From positions 434,001 through 498,000 of the forward strand of contig NZ_JAMBLR010000001.1 in the NCBI RefSeq assembly GCF_023336935.1: DNA of 64,000 nt, in the 5' to 3' direction. Origin of the DNA: Phascolarctobacterium sp. ET69. GTDB taxonomy: Bacteria > Bacillota > Negativicutes > Acidaminococcales > Acidaminococcaceae. A model generated the notes under the pieces. It saw only the letters and a program-made list of their open reading frames with translations, was not told the DNA's origin and ran no database searches. Positions 7,904-17,185 of the stretch are shown here, in pieces. Positions within the stretch are counted from its first letter, which is position 1, and every line of letters begins with the position of its first letter. A program made the position numbers and the translations under genes.

Positions 7904-8725
7904 TTATTTGCGTACAGACAGGCTGCGTACCGAAACATCAACAGATTTAACCTGCATTGCTGTCATGTACTCAACTTTTTCTTTTATTTTATTTTGAAAA
8001 ACCTTTGTAACCTCAAAAACGCGCACACCGTAAAACAGCACTACTTCCACGGCAATGGCAATGCCTTTGGTATTGCTGCTGCGCCTTCTTACCCTGATGC
8101 TGTTTACCTTGTCAATGCCAAGCATCTTCTGGGCAACAATGTTTATTATATCCTGTATTGCGTAATCCGAAATAAAAATTTTGCCGTAATAGCTAAAAGC
8201 GGGGCGCACAATGGAACGGTCAGGTTCGGCATGCTTGCGCTCTTTGGAGAACAGATTATACGGCAAATCGGCGAAATAACCGGTAAAATGCGGTTTTAGC
8301 TCTACCGTCGGCACAGGAACAATATGTTTGCCGTCCTTCAGGCGCATCTGCTTGGCCTTTTTCATTTCCTGCTTGGTGGCAATCTGCTGAATATATACGG
8401 TTTTTTCGGGTTTCGGCAGGCCGAGGCGCAAAACAATTTTCTGAATCATATTGTCAGAAGTAGCCAGTATCAATAAACGGTGGATGCCGCCGGAAACAAG
8501 AGCATTGCGCACTTCATCGGCGTGGCTGTCTTCCGTAAAAATTGCCCTTTTTACAGCCTGTATTCTGTTGGTTTCATTTTTAGCAGAAGTTCCGGCCAAA
8601 ATTTTGGTACCTTTAATTAAAAGCCCGTCATCAATAATTGCATCGCAGTTATTATTATGCGCCACGCCTATTGCACGGTGGCTTTTACCGGTTCCGCTCG
8701 GTCCTACAAATGCAACAACCTCCAT
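7904..8725 (-). CDS. P-loop NTP-binding protein with C-terminal Asp23/Gls24-like domain
   Basis: 273 aa. Residues 1-15 hold a Walker A motif, FVGPSGTGKSHRA. The last ~100 residues (KIFISDYAIQDIINIVAQ, GIAIAVEVVLFYG, EYMTAMQVKSVDVSV) resemble the Asp23/Gls24 envelope-stress family, which is normally a stand-alone membrane-associated protein. The start ATG 8725 is chosen because GGAGG lies 7 bases before it; the ATG at 8731 is too close to that site. The combination suggests an ATP- or GTP-dependent step in envelope homeostasis, but no specific function is known to me. Confidence 0.8.
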   Translation of the reverse strand: MEVVAFVGPSGTGKSHRAIGVAHNNNCDAIIDDGLLIKGTKILAGTSAKNETNRIQAVKRAIFTEDSHADEVRNALVSGGIHRLLILATSDNMIQKIVLRLGLPKPEKTVYIQQIATKQEMKKAKQMRLKDGKHIVPVPTVELKPHFTGYFADLPYNLFSKERKHAEPDRSIVRPAFSYYGKIFISDYAIQDIINIVAQKMLGIDKVNSIRVRRRSSNTKGIAIAVEVVLFYGVRVFEVTKVFQNKIKEKVEYMTAMQVKSVDVSVRSLSVRK

Positions 8726-8747
8726 AAACATTCCTCCGGCATTATTT

Positions 8748-9566
8748 TTATTTTAGCATTTTCTGAATGATATTTACCTTTTCAGCGTAAACTTTAAAAA
8801 TTCCCAGCTGCTCCGGAAAACGCCCTTCCACACCATGAAAATCGCTGCCGCCGGAAACAAGCAGTTTGTATTTCTCTGCCATCTGCAAAAAGCATTGCTG
8901 CATTTTTTCATCGGCACTAGGATGGTATACTTCAATACCGTCAAACGGAATTGTACTTAACAAGGTATTCACCAAAGGCAGATTTTCTATTTCGGCAGGA
9001 TGCGCTAAAACAGCAAGCCCGCCTGCACCGTGCAGAAGCTCCACCGATTCTTCCGGCGAAAGTTTCGGCTGCGGCTCATAGCCCGGTTTTCCGCGTTTTA
9101 AAAGCAGGTCAAAGGCTTCTTCCACCGAAGAAAAATAACCTTTTTTTACCAGTGCCTTGGCCACATGCGGCCTGCCGACGGCACGGTTTTTCGGGTCGCA
9201 CTGCTCTACCGTTATATGGTAACCGAGCGCCCCTATTTTATCAAGCATCCTGTGCAGGCGTTTTTCGCGTGCATGGCGCATTTCTTCAATTTTATCAAGC
9301 AAATTTTTATTGTGAATATCTATATTATAACCCAAAATATGTACGCTGCTTTCGCCAACCTGTGTGCCAAGTTCCACGCCTTTGGCAATTACAGGCGCGC
9401 CAGCTGCGGCAGCGGCAGCATTAAGCGCTTCTTCTATGCCGTTAACGGAATCATGGTCTGTAATGCCCAATATGCCTATACCGGCTTCTGCCGCCATTTT
9501 TACAAGCTGTGACGGCGTGTAGCGCCCATCCGAAAACGTACTGTGAGTATGTAAATCTACAAGCAT
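8748..9566 (-). CDS. PHP-domain phosphoesterase (RNase AM / nucleoside bisphosphatase type)
   Basis: 272 aa. PHP metal motifs are visible: VDLHTHSTFSDG at the start, GITDHDSV, KGVELGT, LAHPAEI and GGSDFHG at the C-terminus. Proteins of this architecture (E. coli YciV/RNase AM) remove nucleotides from RNA 5' ends or dephosphorylate 3',5'-bisphosphates. The start ATG 9566 has AAGGA upstream and lies one base past the aminopeptidase stop, giving translational coupling with pepA. Confidence 0.9.
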   Translation of the reverse strand: MLVDLHTHSTFSDGRYTPSQLVKMAAEAGIGILGITDHDSVNGIEEALNAAAAAAGAPVIAKGVELGTQVGESSVHILGYNIDIHNKNLLDKIEEMRHAREKRLHRMLDKIGALGYHITVEQCDPKNRAVGRPHVAKALVKKGYFSSVEEAFDLLLKRGKPGYEPQPKLSPEESVELLHGAGGLAVLAHPAEIENLPLVNTLLSTIPFDGIEVYHPSADEKMQQCFLQMAEKYKLLVSGGSDFHGVEGRFPEQLGIFKVYAEKVNIIQKMLK

Positions 9567-9567
9567 T

Positions 9568-11061
9568 TTACAATTCCTTTGCAATGTTAACAAATGTCCT
9601 TACGCCAAAAGCCGTGCAGCCTTTAGGCTTAAAGCCTTCTGTTTTGGCAGCGGTTGAAGTTCCGCCGATATCAAGATGCGCCCACGGCGTGCTTTCGTCA
9701 ATAAATTCGCCTATAAACAACCCGCCGGTAATAGTGCTTGCCGCACGCCCGGCACTGTTGGTCAAATCGGCAATATCGCTTTTAATTGCTTCTTTGCATT
9801 CCGGCAGTGAAGGCAGGTGCCAGTACATCTCTCCGGCTTTTTTGCCGCATGACATAATCTTCTCAATCAGTTCTTCATTATTGCCAACAATACCGGCCGT
9901 TTCATTGCCAAGCGCCACAATAACGCCGCCTGTCAGCGTGGCAATATCTATAACTTTGGCAGCCCCCAAACGGCAGGCATACCATACGGCGTCTGCCAGA
10001 ACCATACGCCCTTCCGCATCGGTTGAAACAACTTCAATAGTTTTGCCAGAAGCGGCTTTTACAACGTCACCGGGGCGCTGGGCGCTTCCGGAAGGCATAT
10101 TTTCAGCACATGCCATAATGCCAATAACATTACACGGCAGTTTTAACTGCGCAATGGCTTGCATAGCGCCAAGCACTACGGCAGCGCCCGTCATATCGTC
10201 CTTCATTTCGCCCATATTGGCTTCAGGCTTGATGGAAATTCCGCCGCTGTCGAAAGTAATGCCCTTGCCTACAAAAGCGGTATACGGCGCATCTCCGCCG
10301 CCGTTATATTTAAGCACAGCCATATACGGTGGGTTTACAGAACCCTGACCCACCGCAAGAACTGCATTCATATTTTTAGCCTGCATTTGCGCGGCGTCAA
10401 GAATTTCACATTCCATACCGCATTTTTCCGCCGTAAGCTGAGCCGCTTTTGCCATATCCAGAGGCGTAAGCATGTTGCCAGGTTTATTGGCCAAATCGCG
10501 CGCAAAGCATACGCTGCTGCTTACAATGCAGCTTGCAGAAACAACTTCTGCCGCACCAGAAACATTGGTAACAATGGTATAGCAAATATCTTTTTCCTGT
10601 TCCTGTTTGCCTTTGCATTCACTAAAAGTATAACCGCCCAAAATAAGCCCTTCTGCCAAAGCCGAAAGATAATGCGGGCGAGCTGCGTTTAAAAGTATCG
10701 GCGCAATAACAAGCGCATTTTCCGTTTTAAGCTGTTTTAAAACGCGCGCCGCCTCACCGGCTGCTTTGCGCAAATCATTAGGCTTGCAGGCATTTTTACC
10801 GCCAAAGCCGCAAATAACCACCTGCTGCAATCCGTTTTTGCCAAACATGGCAAAATGTGTAATTTCACCGGTATCAGCCAGTTTTTCATTCTTTTTAAGC
10901 AGTTCATCCACTGCTTTTACCAAATATTCAGGCGCGTTCATTTTTGGCAAAGCCGGAATACAGCCCTTGCACAAAAACAGCACTAAGGTTTCCGCACCGG
11001 CAATTTCTTCAGCAGTAAGGTTGTTTTCCCTTACTGCAAAAAGTTTTTGATAATCTTTCAT
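9568..11061 (-). CDS. pepA: leucyl aminopeptidase (M17)
   Basis: 497 aa, the usual size of this cytosolic di-zinc exopeptidase that trims N-terminal residues from peptides. The catalytic domain shows VGKGITFDSGGISIKP and KDDMTGAAVV (metal and active-site Lys region) and the signature STDAEGRMVLADAVWY (normally NTDAEGRL; the first residue is Ser here). The PHP gene follows directly. Confidence 0.95.
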   Translation of the reverse strand: MKDYQKLFAVRENNLTAEEIAGAETLVLFLCKGCIPALPKMNAPEYLVKAVDELLKKNEKLADTGEITHFAMFGKNGLQQVVICGFGGKNACKPNDLRKAAGEAARVLKQLKTENALVIAPILLNAARPHYLSALAEGLILGGYTFSECKGKQEQEKDICYTIVTNVSGAAEVVSASCIVSSSVCFARDLANKPGNMLTPLDMAKAAQLTAEKCGMECEILDAAQMQAKNMNAVLAVGQGSVNPPYMAVLKYNGGGDAPYTAFVGKGITFDSGGISIKPEANMGEMKDDMTGAAVVLGAMQAIAQLKLPCNVIGIMACAENMPSGSAQRPGDVVKAASGKTIEVVSTDAEGRMVLADAVWYACRLGAAKVIDIATLTGGVIVALGNETAGIVGNNEELIEKIMSCGKKAGEMYWHLPSLPECKEAIKSDIADLTNSAGRAASTITGGLFIGEFIDESTPWAHLDIGGTSTAAKTEGFKPKGCTAFGVRTFVNIAKEL

Positions 11062-11076
11062 CTTTTTACCTCTCGT

Positions 11077-12372
11077 TTATTTAAAAGTCATTGCTGTATT
11101 AAACTCATCCAAAAATCTGCCGCCGTTGGCACGCTGCAGTTCCAAATCGCTTACAACCACGCGCATTTCCGTATGGCGCACGCCGCCGGTATAATGCGTT
11201 GCCAGTGCATGTATTGCATACGGTACATTGCTGGAAGTACCAACATACATTACGGCATAACCGTCCATATACAGGCACGAACCGGGCGTTAATTTTTTTA
11301 TCGCTTCCAGGCGCTGTTCAGATGTCATTCCGGTAAATTTAACGGCAGAACCGGAAGTATTTTCCTGCTCATCGGCATTGCGCGGCAAAAATATGCCCAT
11401 AGTGCGGTAAACGTTTGCAATAAAGCTGGCGTCGTCTATGCCTTTATGCGCGCCGCCCCAGCTGTAAGGCGCATTGTAATATTTAAAAGCACCCCTTAAA
11501 ACATTATTGGCAGTGTAAGGCAAATAACCTTTATGCAGGGCGGCATTTTTTACAACATTGCTGTTAACCTCCTGCAAAGTTCCGTTTTGCGCACGGATTG
11601 GCATTTTAACGGTGTAAATACTGCTGCCTTCCGTTACAAGCTGCAAACGCGTTCCTTCGTCACAATAAACGCTTTCGCCGGGTACTTTAACATTAAAGCT
11701 CTGCCCGGTTACAACAAGAAAGTTCTGCGGCTCCACATATTTAAGCCAGGCATCGCGCCCGCAAACGGCTACGTCAAAGCGCGAAATCCAGCCGCGGTAG
11801 TTATAACTCTGCACATAGTAAAAAAAGCCGTTGGCACTTTGATGCAGAATAATAAGCGGCTCGGAAACAGCAACAGCAGTTTCCTGCAAAGCATCAAAAT
11901 TATTATCGGTAGGATAATAAAAAAGCCCTTCGTTGGTTGGCAGCACACGCAAATTGCTGCGCCTTACCGTAACACCATAACGCACATTAACCTGTGCCGG
12001 TATTTTATCTGTATTGGTTTCTTTAATTAAAATATTTTTATAGTTCTGGCTTACTTCTTTGCCAAGGCGGAATAACGGGTCATTAAGAACATCATACCCG
12101 GAAACATAACCCTTTACGGTACTCCCGGCAAGCGTTTGCGGATAAGCCTTTAAATCATAAACCGAGGGCGATTTATCTGCAATTCTTTTATTGTAAGCGG
12201 CAACTCCTGCGGCATCAAGTATAACCTGCTCTCCTGCCGGGTTATTTTTTACCCAGTAATCAGCACTTATAAAGCTGCTGTAATTGGTAACACCCGCAGC
12301 ATTTACCGCAAAGCATGGCAAAACCAAACACGCACAAAAAATAAAACAGCCAATAAAATCCTTCAAACGCAT
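11077..12372 (-). CDS. exported SH3/NlpC-P60-like protein lacking the catalytic Cys
   Basis: 431 aa. The start at ATG 12372 follows an AAGGAGT site and gives a signal peptide ending near FAVNAAG. The middle contains SH3_6/SH3_7-like cell-wall modules (YGVTVRRSNLRVLPTNEG, YRGWISRFDVA). The C-terminus has the NlpC/P60 start YSWGGAHKGID, but the catalytic Cys of the normal D-C-S is Ala here (GAC GCC AGC, D-A-S) while the LPR-xxxxQ stretch persists. It therefore probably binds peptidoglycan without the usual Cys endopeptidase activity. A longer upstream frame to 12498 would cover the terminator and is rejected. Confidence 0.85.
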   Translation of the reverse strand: MRLKDFIGCFIFCACLVLPCFAVNAAGVTNYSSFISADYWVKNNPAGEQVILDAAGVAAYNKRIADKSPSVYDLKAYPQTLAGSTVKGYVSGYDVLNDPLFRLGKEVSQNYKNILIKETNTDKIPAQVNVRYGVTVRRSNLRVLPTNEGLFYYPTDNNFDALQETAVAVSEPLIILHQSANGFFYYVQSYNYRGWISRFDVAVCGRDAWLKYVEPQNFLVVTGQSFNVKVPGESVYCDEGTRLQLVTEGSSIYTVKMPIRAQNGTLQEVNSNVVKNAALHKGYLPYTANNVLRGAFKYYNAPYSWGGAHKGIDDASFIANVYRTMGIFLPRNADEQENTSGSAVKFTGMTSEQRLEAIKKLTPGSCLYMDGYAVMYVGTSSNVPYAIHALATHYTGGVRHTEMRVVVSDLELQRANGGRFLDEFNTAMTFK

Positions 12373-12440
12373 TTTACTCACTCCTTTACCCATATTATTT
12401 TCTATTTTTTCTGTTAAAATCCTGCCTGCAAATAAAGAAA

Positions 12441-12461
12441 AAGACCGTTTAAAACGGTCTT
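12441..12461 (-). terminator. terminator of the lysine-biosynthesis operon
   Basis: 10-bp stem AAGACCGTTT / AAACGGTCTT (12441-12450, 12452-12461), then TTTCTTTATTTG on the minus strand. It marks the end of the dapB-to-CGGC transcription unit. Confidence 0.85.
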
Positions 12462-12466
12462 TAAAA

Positions 12467-12871
12467 TTATTCAAGCGGTTTATAAATACCGGCTTCACGT
12501 TTTTTCTGTGCAGTTTTGGAAATATAAGTGCCGGAAATAAATTTATAGCCCTTACGTTCTACTATCTCTTTAATATATTCTTTATGCGGGCACGGCGGAT
12601 TATGGTAATTATCAGACACAATGCAGCTTGCCAGATATACCGTAACATCATCCTTGCTGTCGCCCCAGCGTTTCAGCTTACGGTTTAAATCCTCCAGCTT
12701 TGCCGCAACGCCCATTCCGCAGCAGCCTCCGCAGGTTGTTGAAAGATAGTTTACGCCTTCCTCCAGGCCTGCAAATTTGCCTGTACGTGTTTCAAAACTT
12801 TTCATGCAGGCATAGCCGACACATTTTTTGGCAACTATATCGCACTGAATAATTAACGCTGTTTTTGCCAT
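12467..12871 (-). CDS. CGGC-domain metal-binding-like protein
   Basis: 134 aa. The CGGC family is defined by the motif seen here as STTCGGCCG, with additional Cys at CDIVAKKC, CMKS, ASC and PPCPHKE, suggesting metal or Fe-S binding. Its function is unknown. It is last in the lysine operon and its ATG overlaps the dapA stop by one base (TAATG), so it is translationally coupled to dapA. Confidence 0.85.
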   Translation of the reverse strand: MAKTALIIQCDIVAKKCVGYACMKSFETRTGKFAGLEEGVNYLSTTCGGCCGMGVAAKLEDLNRKLKRWGDSKDDVTVYLASCIVSDNYHNPPCPHKEYIKEIVERKGYKFISGTYISKTAQKKREAGIYKPLE

Positions 12872-13767
12872 TATTTCATCAGCCCGTATTCTTTAAGCAT
12901 TGCCGCCAGCTGCTCTTTATGCTGCGCTTCCAGCTGAGTCAGCGGCAGGCGCGGTTCGCCGCATTCGATGCCGGTTACCATGGTAGTGGCAGCCTTAATG
13001 GGAATGGGGTTGGTTTCCATAAACATGGCTTTGGCAAGCGGCACCATTTTGGTATTAAGGCGCGCTGCTTCTCTTACGCGTCCGTCTTCATAAGCCTGCA
13101 TAAGCTCCTGCAGCATTTCGCCGCCGCAGTTGCTCAGTACGCTTATCAAACCGGTTGCGCCTACGGACATAAACGGCAGAATTTCGATATCGTCGCCGCT
13201 GTAAATGGTAAAGTCCTCCGGCAGTACGGTAAACAGCTCGTTAACCTGCCCTACATTGCCTGCCGCTTCTTTAATGGCAACAATGTTGTCAAAATCTTCC
13301 GCCAGTCGTGCCACAGTTGCCGGCGCAATATTGGAAGCCGTGCGCCCGGGCACATTGTAAACGATGATAGGCAGCTTGGTAGATTCGGCAACAGCCGCAA
13401 AATGCTGGTAGAAACCTTCCTGAGTAGGTTTGTTGTAATAAGGCCCTACAATAAGCACGCCGTCAATACCCATAACTTCGGCCATCTTGGTCATTTTTAC
13501 AGTTTCGGCGGTGCAGTTGCAGCCGGTACCTGCAATAACCGGCACACGTTTATTAACGCGGTTTACAACCACACGGAAGAGTTCCAGTTTTTCATCAACA
13601 GTCATGGTCGCCGCTTCGCCGGTAGAACCTGCCACAACCAAACCGTTGCTGCCGTGGGCAATCAGCCAGTCTGCCAAATCAGCGGCATTTTCATAATTTA
13701 CGCTGCCGTCGGCATTAAACGGAGTAACCATAGCAGTAAGCAATCTGCCAAAATATGGATTTTTCAT
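12871..13767 (-). CDS. dapA: 4-hydroxy-tetrahydrodipicolinate synthase
   Basis: 298-aa TIM-barrel aldolase that condenses pyruvate with aspartate semialdehyde, the first committed step to diaminopimelate and lysine. Motifs: VVAGSTGEAATM (substrate loop), VPVIAGTG, YYNKPTQEGFYQHF with the proton-relay Tyr, YNVPGRT, and the Schiff-base Lys in IVAIKEA. Fourth gene of the dapB-asd-lysC-dapA operon. Confidence 0.97.
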   Translation of the reverse strand: MKNPYFGRLLTAMVTPFNADGSVNYENAADLADWLIAHGSNGLVVAGSTGEAATMTVDEKLELFRVVVNRVNKRVPVIAGTGCNCTAETVKMTKMAEVMGIDGVLIVGPYYNKPTQEGFYQHFAAVAESTKLPIIVYNVPGRTASNIAPATVARLAEDFDNIVAIKEAAGNVGQVNELFTVLPEDFTIYSGDDIEILPFMSVGATGLISVLSNCGGEMLQELMQAYEDGRVREAARLNTKMVPLAKAMFMETNPIPIKAATTMVTGIECGEPRLPLTQLEAQHKEQLAAMLKEYGLMK

Positions 13768-13781
13768 TCAAAACACCCCTC

Positions 13782-14996
13782 TTATAATTTAAACGCTTTA
13801 TGAAGCGCGGTAACAGCTTCGTTAATATGTTCTTCTTTAACAATGGCAGAAATAGTGGTATCCGAATCCACCGTCTGCAAAATATGGATTTTATTATCGG
13901 CAAGCGCGCTGACAAATTTTGCCATCAGCCCCGGGAAGCCGCGCACAGCGGCAAACACCACGGAAACTTTGGCACAGTTTTTATTTACGGTATAAGCAAA
14001 GCCGGCTTCGTCAAGCACTGCAACGGTTTTTTCCGCATCGGCGCTGAAAACCGCAAACATGGAACTGCTCTCCGACAAATTAAGGCAGCTTACGCTGATG
14101 CCTGCCGCTGCCAAATCTTCAAACAAAATACGGCCGCTGCTGGCGTCTTTGGTATCCAACTGCACGCGGAACTGTACCAAATCCTTCAAATACGTTACGC
14201 CGCTAATTCTGCGTTCCGTAACGGAATTTTCAACTTCCAAGCCGGAAATATCGCTGGTAATAAGCGTGCCAGGCGCATCGCTGAAGGTAGATTTAACAAC
14301 CAGCGGAATGTTCCTGCGCATGGCAATTTCCACCGCGCGCGGATGAATAACCTTTGCTCCCTGCTGCGCCATCTGCGCCACTTCCGCATAAGAAATTTTG
14401 TGCAGAATGGTTGCATCTTTAACAATGCGGGGATCGGCGGTCATAACGCCTTCCACATCGGTATAAATTTCAATTTTTTCGGCATTAAGCGCCACACCAA
14501 GTGCAGCCGCCGTAACATCGCTGCCGCCGCGTCCAAGCGTGGTAAATTTGCCGTGGTTTTCCGTCATGCCCTGGAAACCGCAAATGACAGGTATCACGCC
14601 GGATTCCAGCAAATGCCTTAAATCATCGGTTTTAATGTTTTTAATGCGTGCCGCACCAAACTGCGAATCGGTAATAATGCCTGCCTGCCCGCCGGTAAGC
14701 GCCATGGCGTTAAAGCCAAACTTCTGCAAGGTGGCCGCCATAATGCAGGCGGAAATAATCTCGCCGCAGCACATCAGCATATCCTGCTCGCGCACATTAA
14801 CGGAAAGGTTAACCTGCTTTAAAAAATCAATTAAAGTATCGGTAGCATAGGGCGCGCCCTTGCGGCCAATAGCCGATACCACCACTACGGGAGCATAACC
14901 GCTGCGTATAGCCTGCTGTACTTTATCCTTAACGGCAGTGCGGGCTTTTTCATCAACGACGGAAGTGCCGCCGAATTTTTGAATAAGTATTTTCAT
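13782..14996 (-). CDS. lysC: aspartate kinase
   Basis: 404 aa. It phosphorylates aspartate, the entry to the aspartate family. The N-terminal kinase motif IQKFGGTSV, the substrate loop TLGRGGSDVTAAALG and EIYTDVEGVMTADPRI are present. Two C-terminal ACT domains (around residues 265-404) bind the feedback inhibitor, expected to be lysine given the operon. It lies 14 bases upstream of dapA. Confidence 0.97.
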   Translation of the reverse strand: MKILIQKFGGTSVVDEKARTAVKDKVQQAIRSGYAPVVVVSAIGRKGAPYATDTLIDFLKQVNLSVNVREQDMLMCCGEIISACIMAATLQKFGFNAMALTGGQAGIITDSQFGAARIKNIKTDDLRHLLESGVIPVICGFQGMTENHGKFTTLGRGGSDVTAAALGVALNAEKIEIYTDVEGVMTADPRIVKDATILHKISYAEVAQMAQQGAKVIHPRAVEIAMRRNIPLVVKSTFSDAPGTLITSDISGLEVENSVTERRISGVTYLKDLVQFRVQLDTKDASSGRILFEDLAAAGISVSCLNLSESSSMFAVFSADAEKTVAVLDEAGFAYTVNKNCAKVSVVFAAVRGFPGLMAKFVSALADNKIHILQTVDSDTTISAIVKEEHINEAVTALHKAFKL

Positions 14997-15011
14997 CAGC
15001 GCTCTTCTCCG

Positions 15012-16043
15012 TTAAATCCAGCCGTTTTTAATCATGGTTTCGGCAATTTGCAGAGTGTTAAGGGCTGCGCCTTTTCTAATCTGGTCGCCCACTACCCACA
15101 GGTTAAAGCTGTTGGGAGCAGATTCATCGCGGCGCAGACGGCCAACATAAACTTCGTCGGTATCGGAAGTGTACAGCGGCATCGGATAGGTCTGCGTTTC
15201 CGGGTCGTCCTGCACAATAACACCAGGGAATGCTGCCAGAGCCTTTTTAATTTCATCAAGGGACACATCTTTTTCCAGCTCGATATTAACAGACTCGGAA
15301 TGACTGCGGTATACCGGCACACGGATGGTGGTTGCGGTAATACGCATATCGTAATCATCTAAAATCTTTCTGGTTTCGTTCACCATTTTCATTTCTTCTT
15401 TGGTGTACAGGTTATCACAGAAAACATCAATCTGCGGAATTAAATTAAAAGCAATCGGGTAATGCTTTTCCGCACTGGCGGATGGCAGAATATTTGCCGT
15501 CATTTCTTTGCCCTCAAGGTATTCACCCACCTGATTTGTCAATTCGTCGATGCCTTCTTTGCCGGCGCCGGAAACGGCCTGATAAGTGGAAACAATAATG
15601 CGTTTAATCCTTGCCAGGTCGTAAATAGGCTTTAATGCCATGAGCATAATAATTGTGGAGCAGTTAGGGTTAGCGATAATGCCCTTGTGTTTTAAAATTG
15701 CTTCCGGGTTAACTTCCGGAACAATTAAAGGTACTTCCGGGTCCATACGGAAAGCACTGGAATTATCAATTACCACTGCGCCTGCTTTAACGGCGCTCGG
15801 GGCAAACTCCTTGGAAATGCTGCCGCCTGCAAACAGGGCAATATCAATACCGGCAAAAGAATCATGCGTTGCTTCCTGCACGGTGTAATCCTTGCCCATA
15901 AAGTTTATAATTTTGCCTGCGCTGCGTTTGGAAGCCAAAAGGCGCAGTTCGTTAAAAGGAAAATTTCTTTCTTCTATTAGTTTCAAAAATTCTGCGCCGA
16001 CCGCACCGGTCGCGCCCAAAATTGCTACATTATACTTTTTCAT
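15012..16043 (-). CDS. asd: aspartate-semialdehyde dehydrogenase
   Basis: 343 aa. It reduces aspartyl phosphate to aspartate semialdehyde with NADPH. The Rossmann start is VAILGATGAVGAEFLKLIEER; the catalytic Cys lies in IANPNCSTI and the active-site His in VPVYRSHSE. Start at ATG 16043 (GGGGG 6 bases upstream) rather than 16049. It sits between dapB and lysC. Confidence 0.97.
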   Translation of the reverse strand: MKKYNVAILGATGAVGAEFLKLIEERNFPFNELRLLASKRSAGKIINFMGKDYTVQEATHDSFAGIDIALFAGGSISKEFAPSAVKAGAVVIDNSSAFRMDPEVPLIVPEVNPEAILKHKGIIANPNCSTIIMLMALKPIYDLARIKRIIVSTYQAVSGAGKEGIDELTNQVGEYLEGKEMTANILPSASAEKHYPIAFNLIPQIDVFCDNLYTKEEMKMVNETRKILDDYDMRITATTIRVPVYRSHSESVNIELEKDVSLDEIKKALAAFPGVIVQDDPETQTYPMPLYTSDTDEVYVGRLRRDESAPNSFNLWVVGDQIRKGAALNTLQIAETMIKNGWI

Positions 16044-16064
16044 AAACATCCCCCATAAATAAAA

Positions 16065-16847
16065 TTATAATAATTTATCAAGGCCGTAAACAAGGCCTTT
16101 AATATTTAATATTTTGCGGCATCCAAGCATTACGCCTGGCATGTAGCATTCACGGTTAACCGGGTCGCTGATAATTTTAAGGGTTTCACCCTGGCTGCCA
16201 AACACAACTTCCTGCGAAGCAACATAACCGGGCAGGCGCAGGCTGTGAATTTTCATGCCTTCAAAATCTGCTCCGCGTGCGCCGGGCATGGTTTCTTTTT
16301 CATCGGGATGGCCCTGTTTCATAGCGGCACGTACTTCGGCAATTTTCTGCGCCGTAAGCACGGCCGTGCCGGAAGGTGCGTCCAGTTTTTTATCGTGATG
16401 CTTTTCGATAATTTCCACATTTGGGAAGTATTTTGCAGCTTCGCATGCAAGCTTAATCATTACTACTGCGCCCAGTGCAAAATTAGGGGCAATTAGAACG
16501 CCTACGCCTTTTTCGGAAGCCAGCTTGTCGATTTCTTCAAGATTTTCTTTGGTAAAACCTGTTGTGCCTACAACGGCGTTTACACCCATAGAAATAATTT
16601 TGCGCAGGTTGTCCATTACAACATCGGGACGGGTAAAATCAACAACAACATCCGGACGTGTGCAGGTAATGGCGTTTTCCAAATCCGTATCCACGCCGAA
16701 AACACCGCCGTCATAATAAGGAATAGTTTTATCGGCGCCGTTAATATCTACAACCCCGCTTAAATCCATATCTTTTTGTTCCATAACTGTTTTGCAAACT
16801 TCGGTACCCATTCTTCCAAGCGCACCGTTAACCAAAACCCTAATCAC
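16065..16847 (-). CDS. dapB: 4-hydroxy-tetrahydrodipicolinate reductase
   Basis: 260 aa. It reduces the DapA product with NAD(P)H. Cofactor motif VNGALGRMGTEVCK; catalytic segment IIEKHHDKKLDAPSGTA; VVGTTGFTKE. It is the first gene behind the lysine riboswitch and terminator, so the whole five-gene operon is under lysine control. Confidence 0.97.
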   Translation of the reverse strand: MIRVLVNGALGRMGTEVCKTVMEQKDMDLSGVVDINGADKTIPYYDGGVFGVDTDLENAITCTRPDVVVDFTRPDVVMDNLRKIISMGVNAVVGTTGFTKENLEEIDKLASEKGVGVLIAPNFALGAVVMIKLACEAAKYFPNVEIIEKHHDKKLDAPSGTAVLTAQKIAEVRAAMKQGHPDEKETMPGARGADFEGMKIHSLRLPGYVASQEVVFGSQGETLKIISDPVNRECYMPGVMLGCRKILNIKGLVYGLDKLL

Positions 16848-16867
16848 TTTGCCAGCCCCTTTCTTTT

Positions 16868-17083
16868 ATAAACAAAAACCGTTGAGAAAGACTTTCCCAA
16901 CGGCAACAAATCTGCTAAATCATTGAGATAGCCCTCCGCCTTTGTGGCGACAGTCCGGCAGTTATTCACTGACGGCCCAGCATAAAAAACATGGCTGCTT
17001 TTTAAACTTCGGCGGTTGCCCTTTCAAACGCTTCATCGCTCCCGCTCTGCGTTATACTGATGTGTTCCGCTCCTCTATCAAAC
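16868..17083 (-). promoter_or_regulatory. lysine riboswitch (L box)
   Basis: Minus-strand leader of dapB containing the conserved L-box blocks in order: ATAGAGGAGCG, GAAAGGG...GCCGAAG, GCTGGGCCGTCAGTGAATAA, GGACTGTCGCC and GGAGGGCTATCTC. These are followed by a terminator stem at 16879-16903 with TTTTTG. In this family lysine binding favours the terminator and shuts off biosynthesis. This leader fills the 338-base gap between dapB and thiE. Confidence 0.95.
16879..16903 (-). terminator. lysine-riboswitch terminator
   Basis: Stem CCGTTG...CAACGG extended by GAAAG/CTTTC, then TTTTTG on the minus strand, 31 bases before the dapB start codon. Confidence 0.85.
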
Positions 17084-17096
17084 AATTTATAGCATA

Positions 17097-17125
17097 ATTA
17101 TATAACCCATTATAAATGTTGTCAA
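17097..17125 (-). promoter_or_regulatory. consensus promoter of the lysine operon
   Basis: Minus strand TTGACA (17120-17125), exactly 17 bases, TATAAT (17097-17102): a perfect housekeeping promoter just upstream of the riboswitch. Confidence 0.85.
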
Positions 17126-17185
17126 ATAAAGTGTAACAAAAATTCTTTAAATTTTAAATTTTTGTCTTTTGAGAATGTTGCTTTG

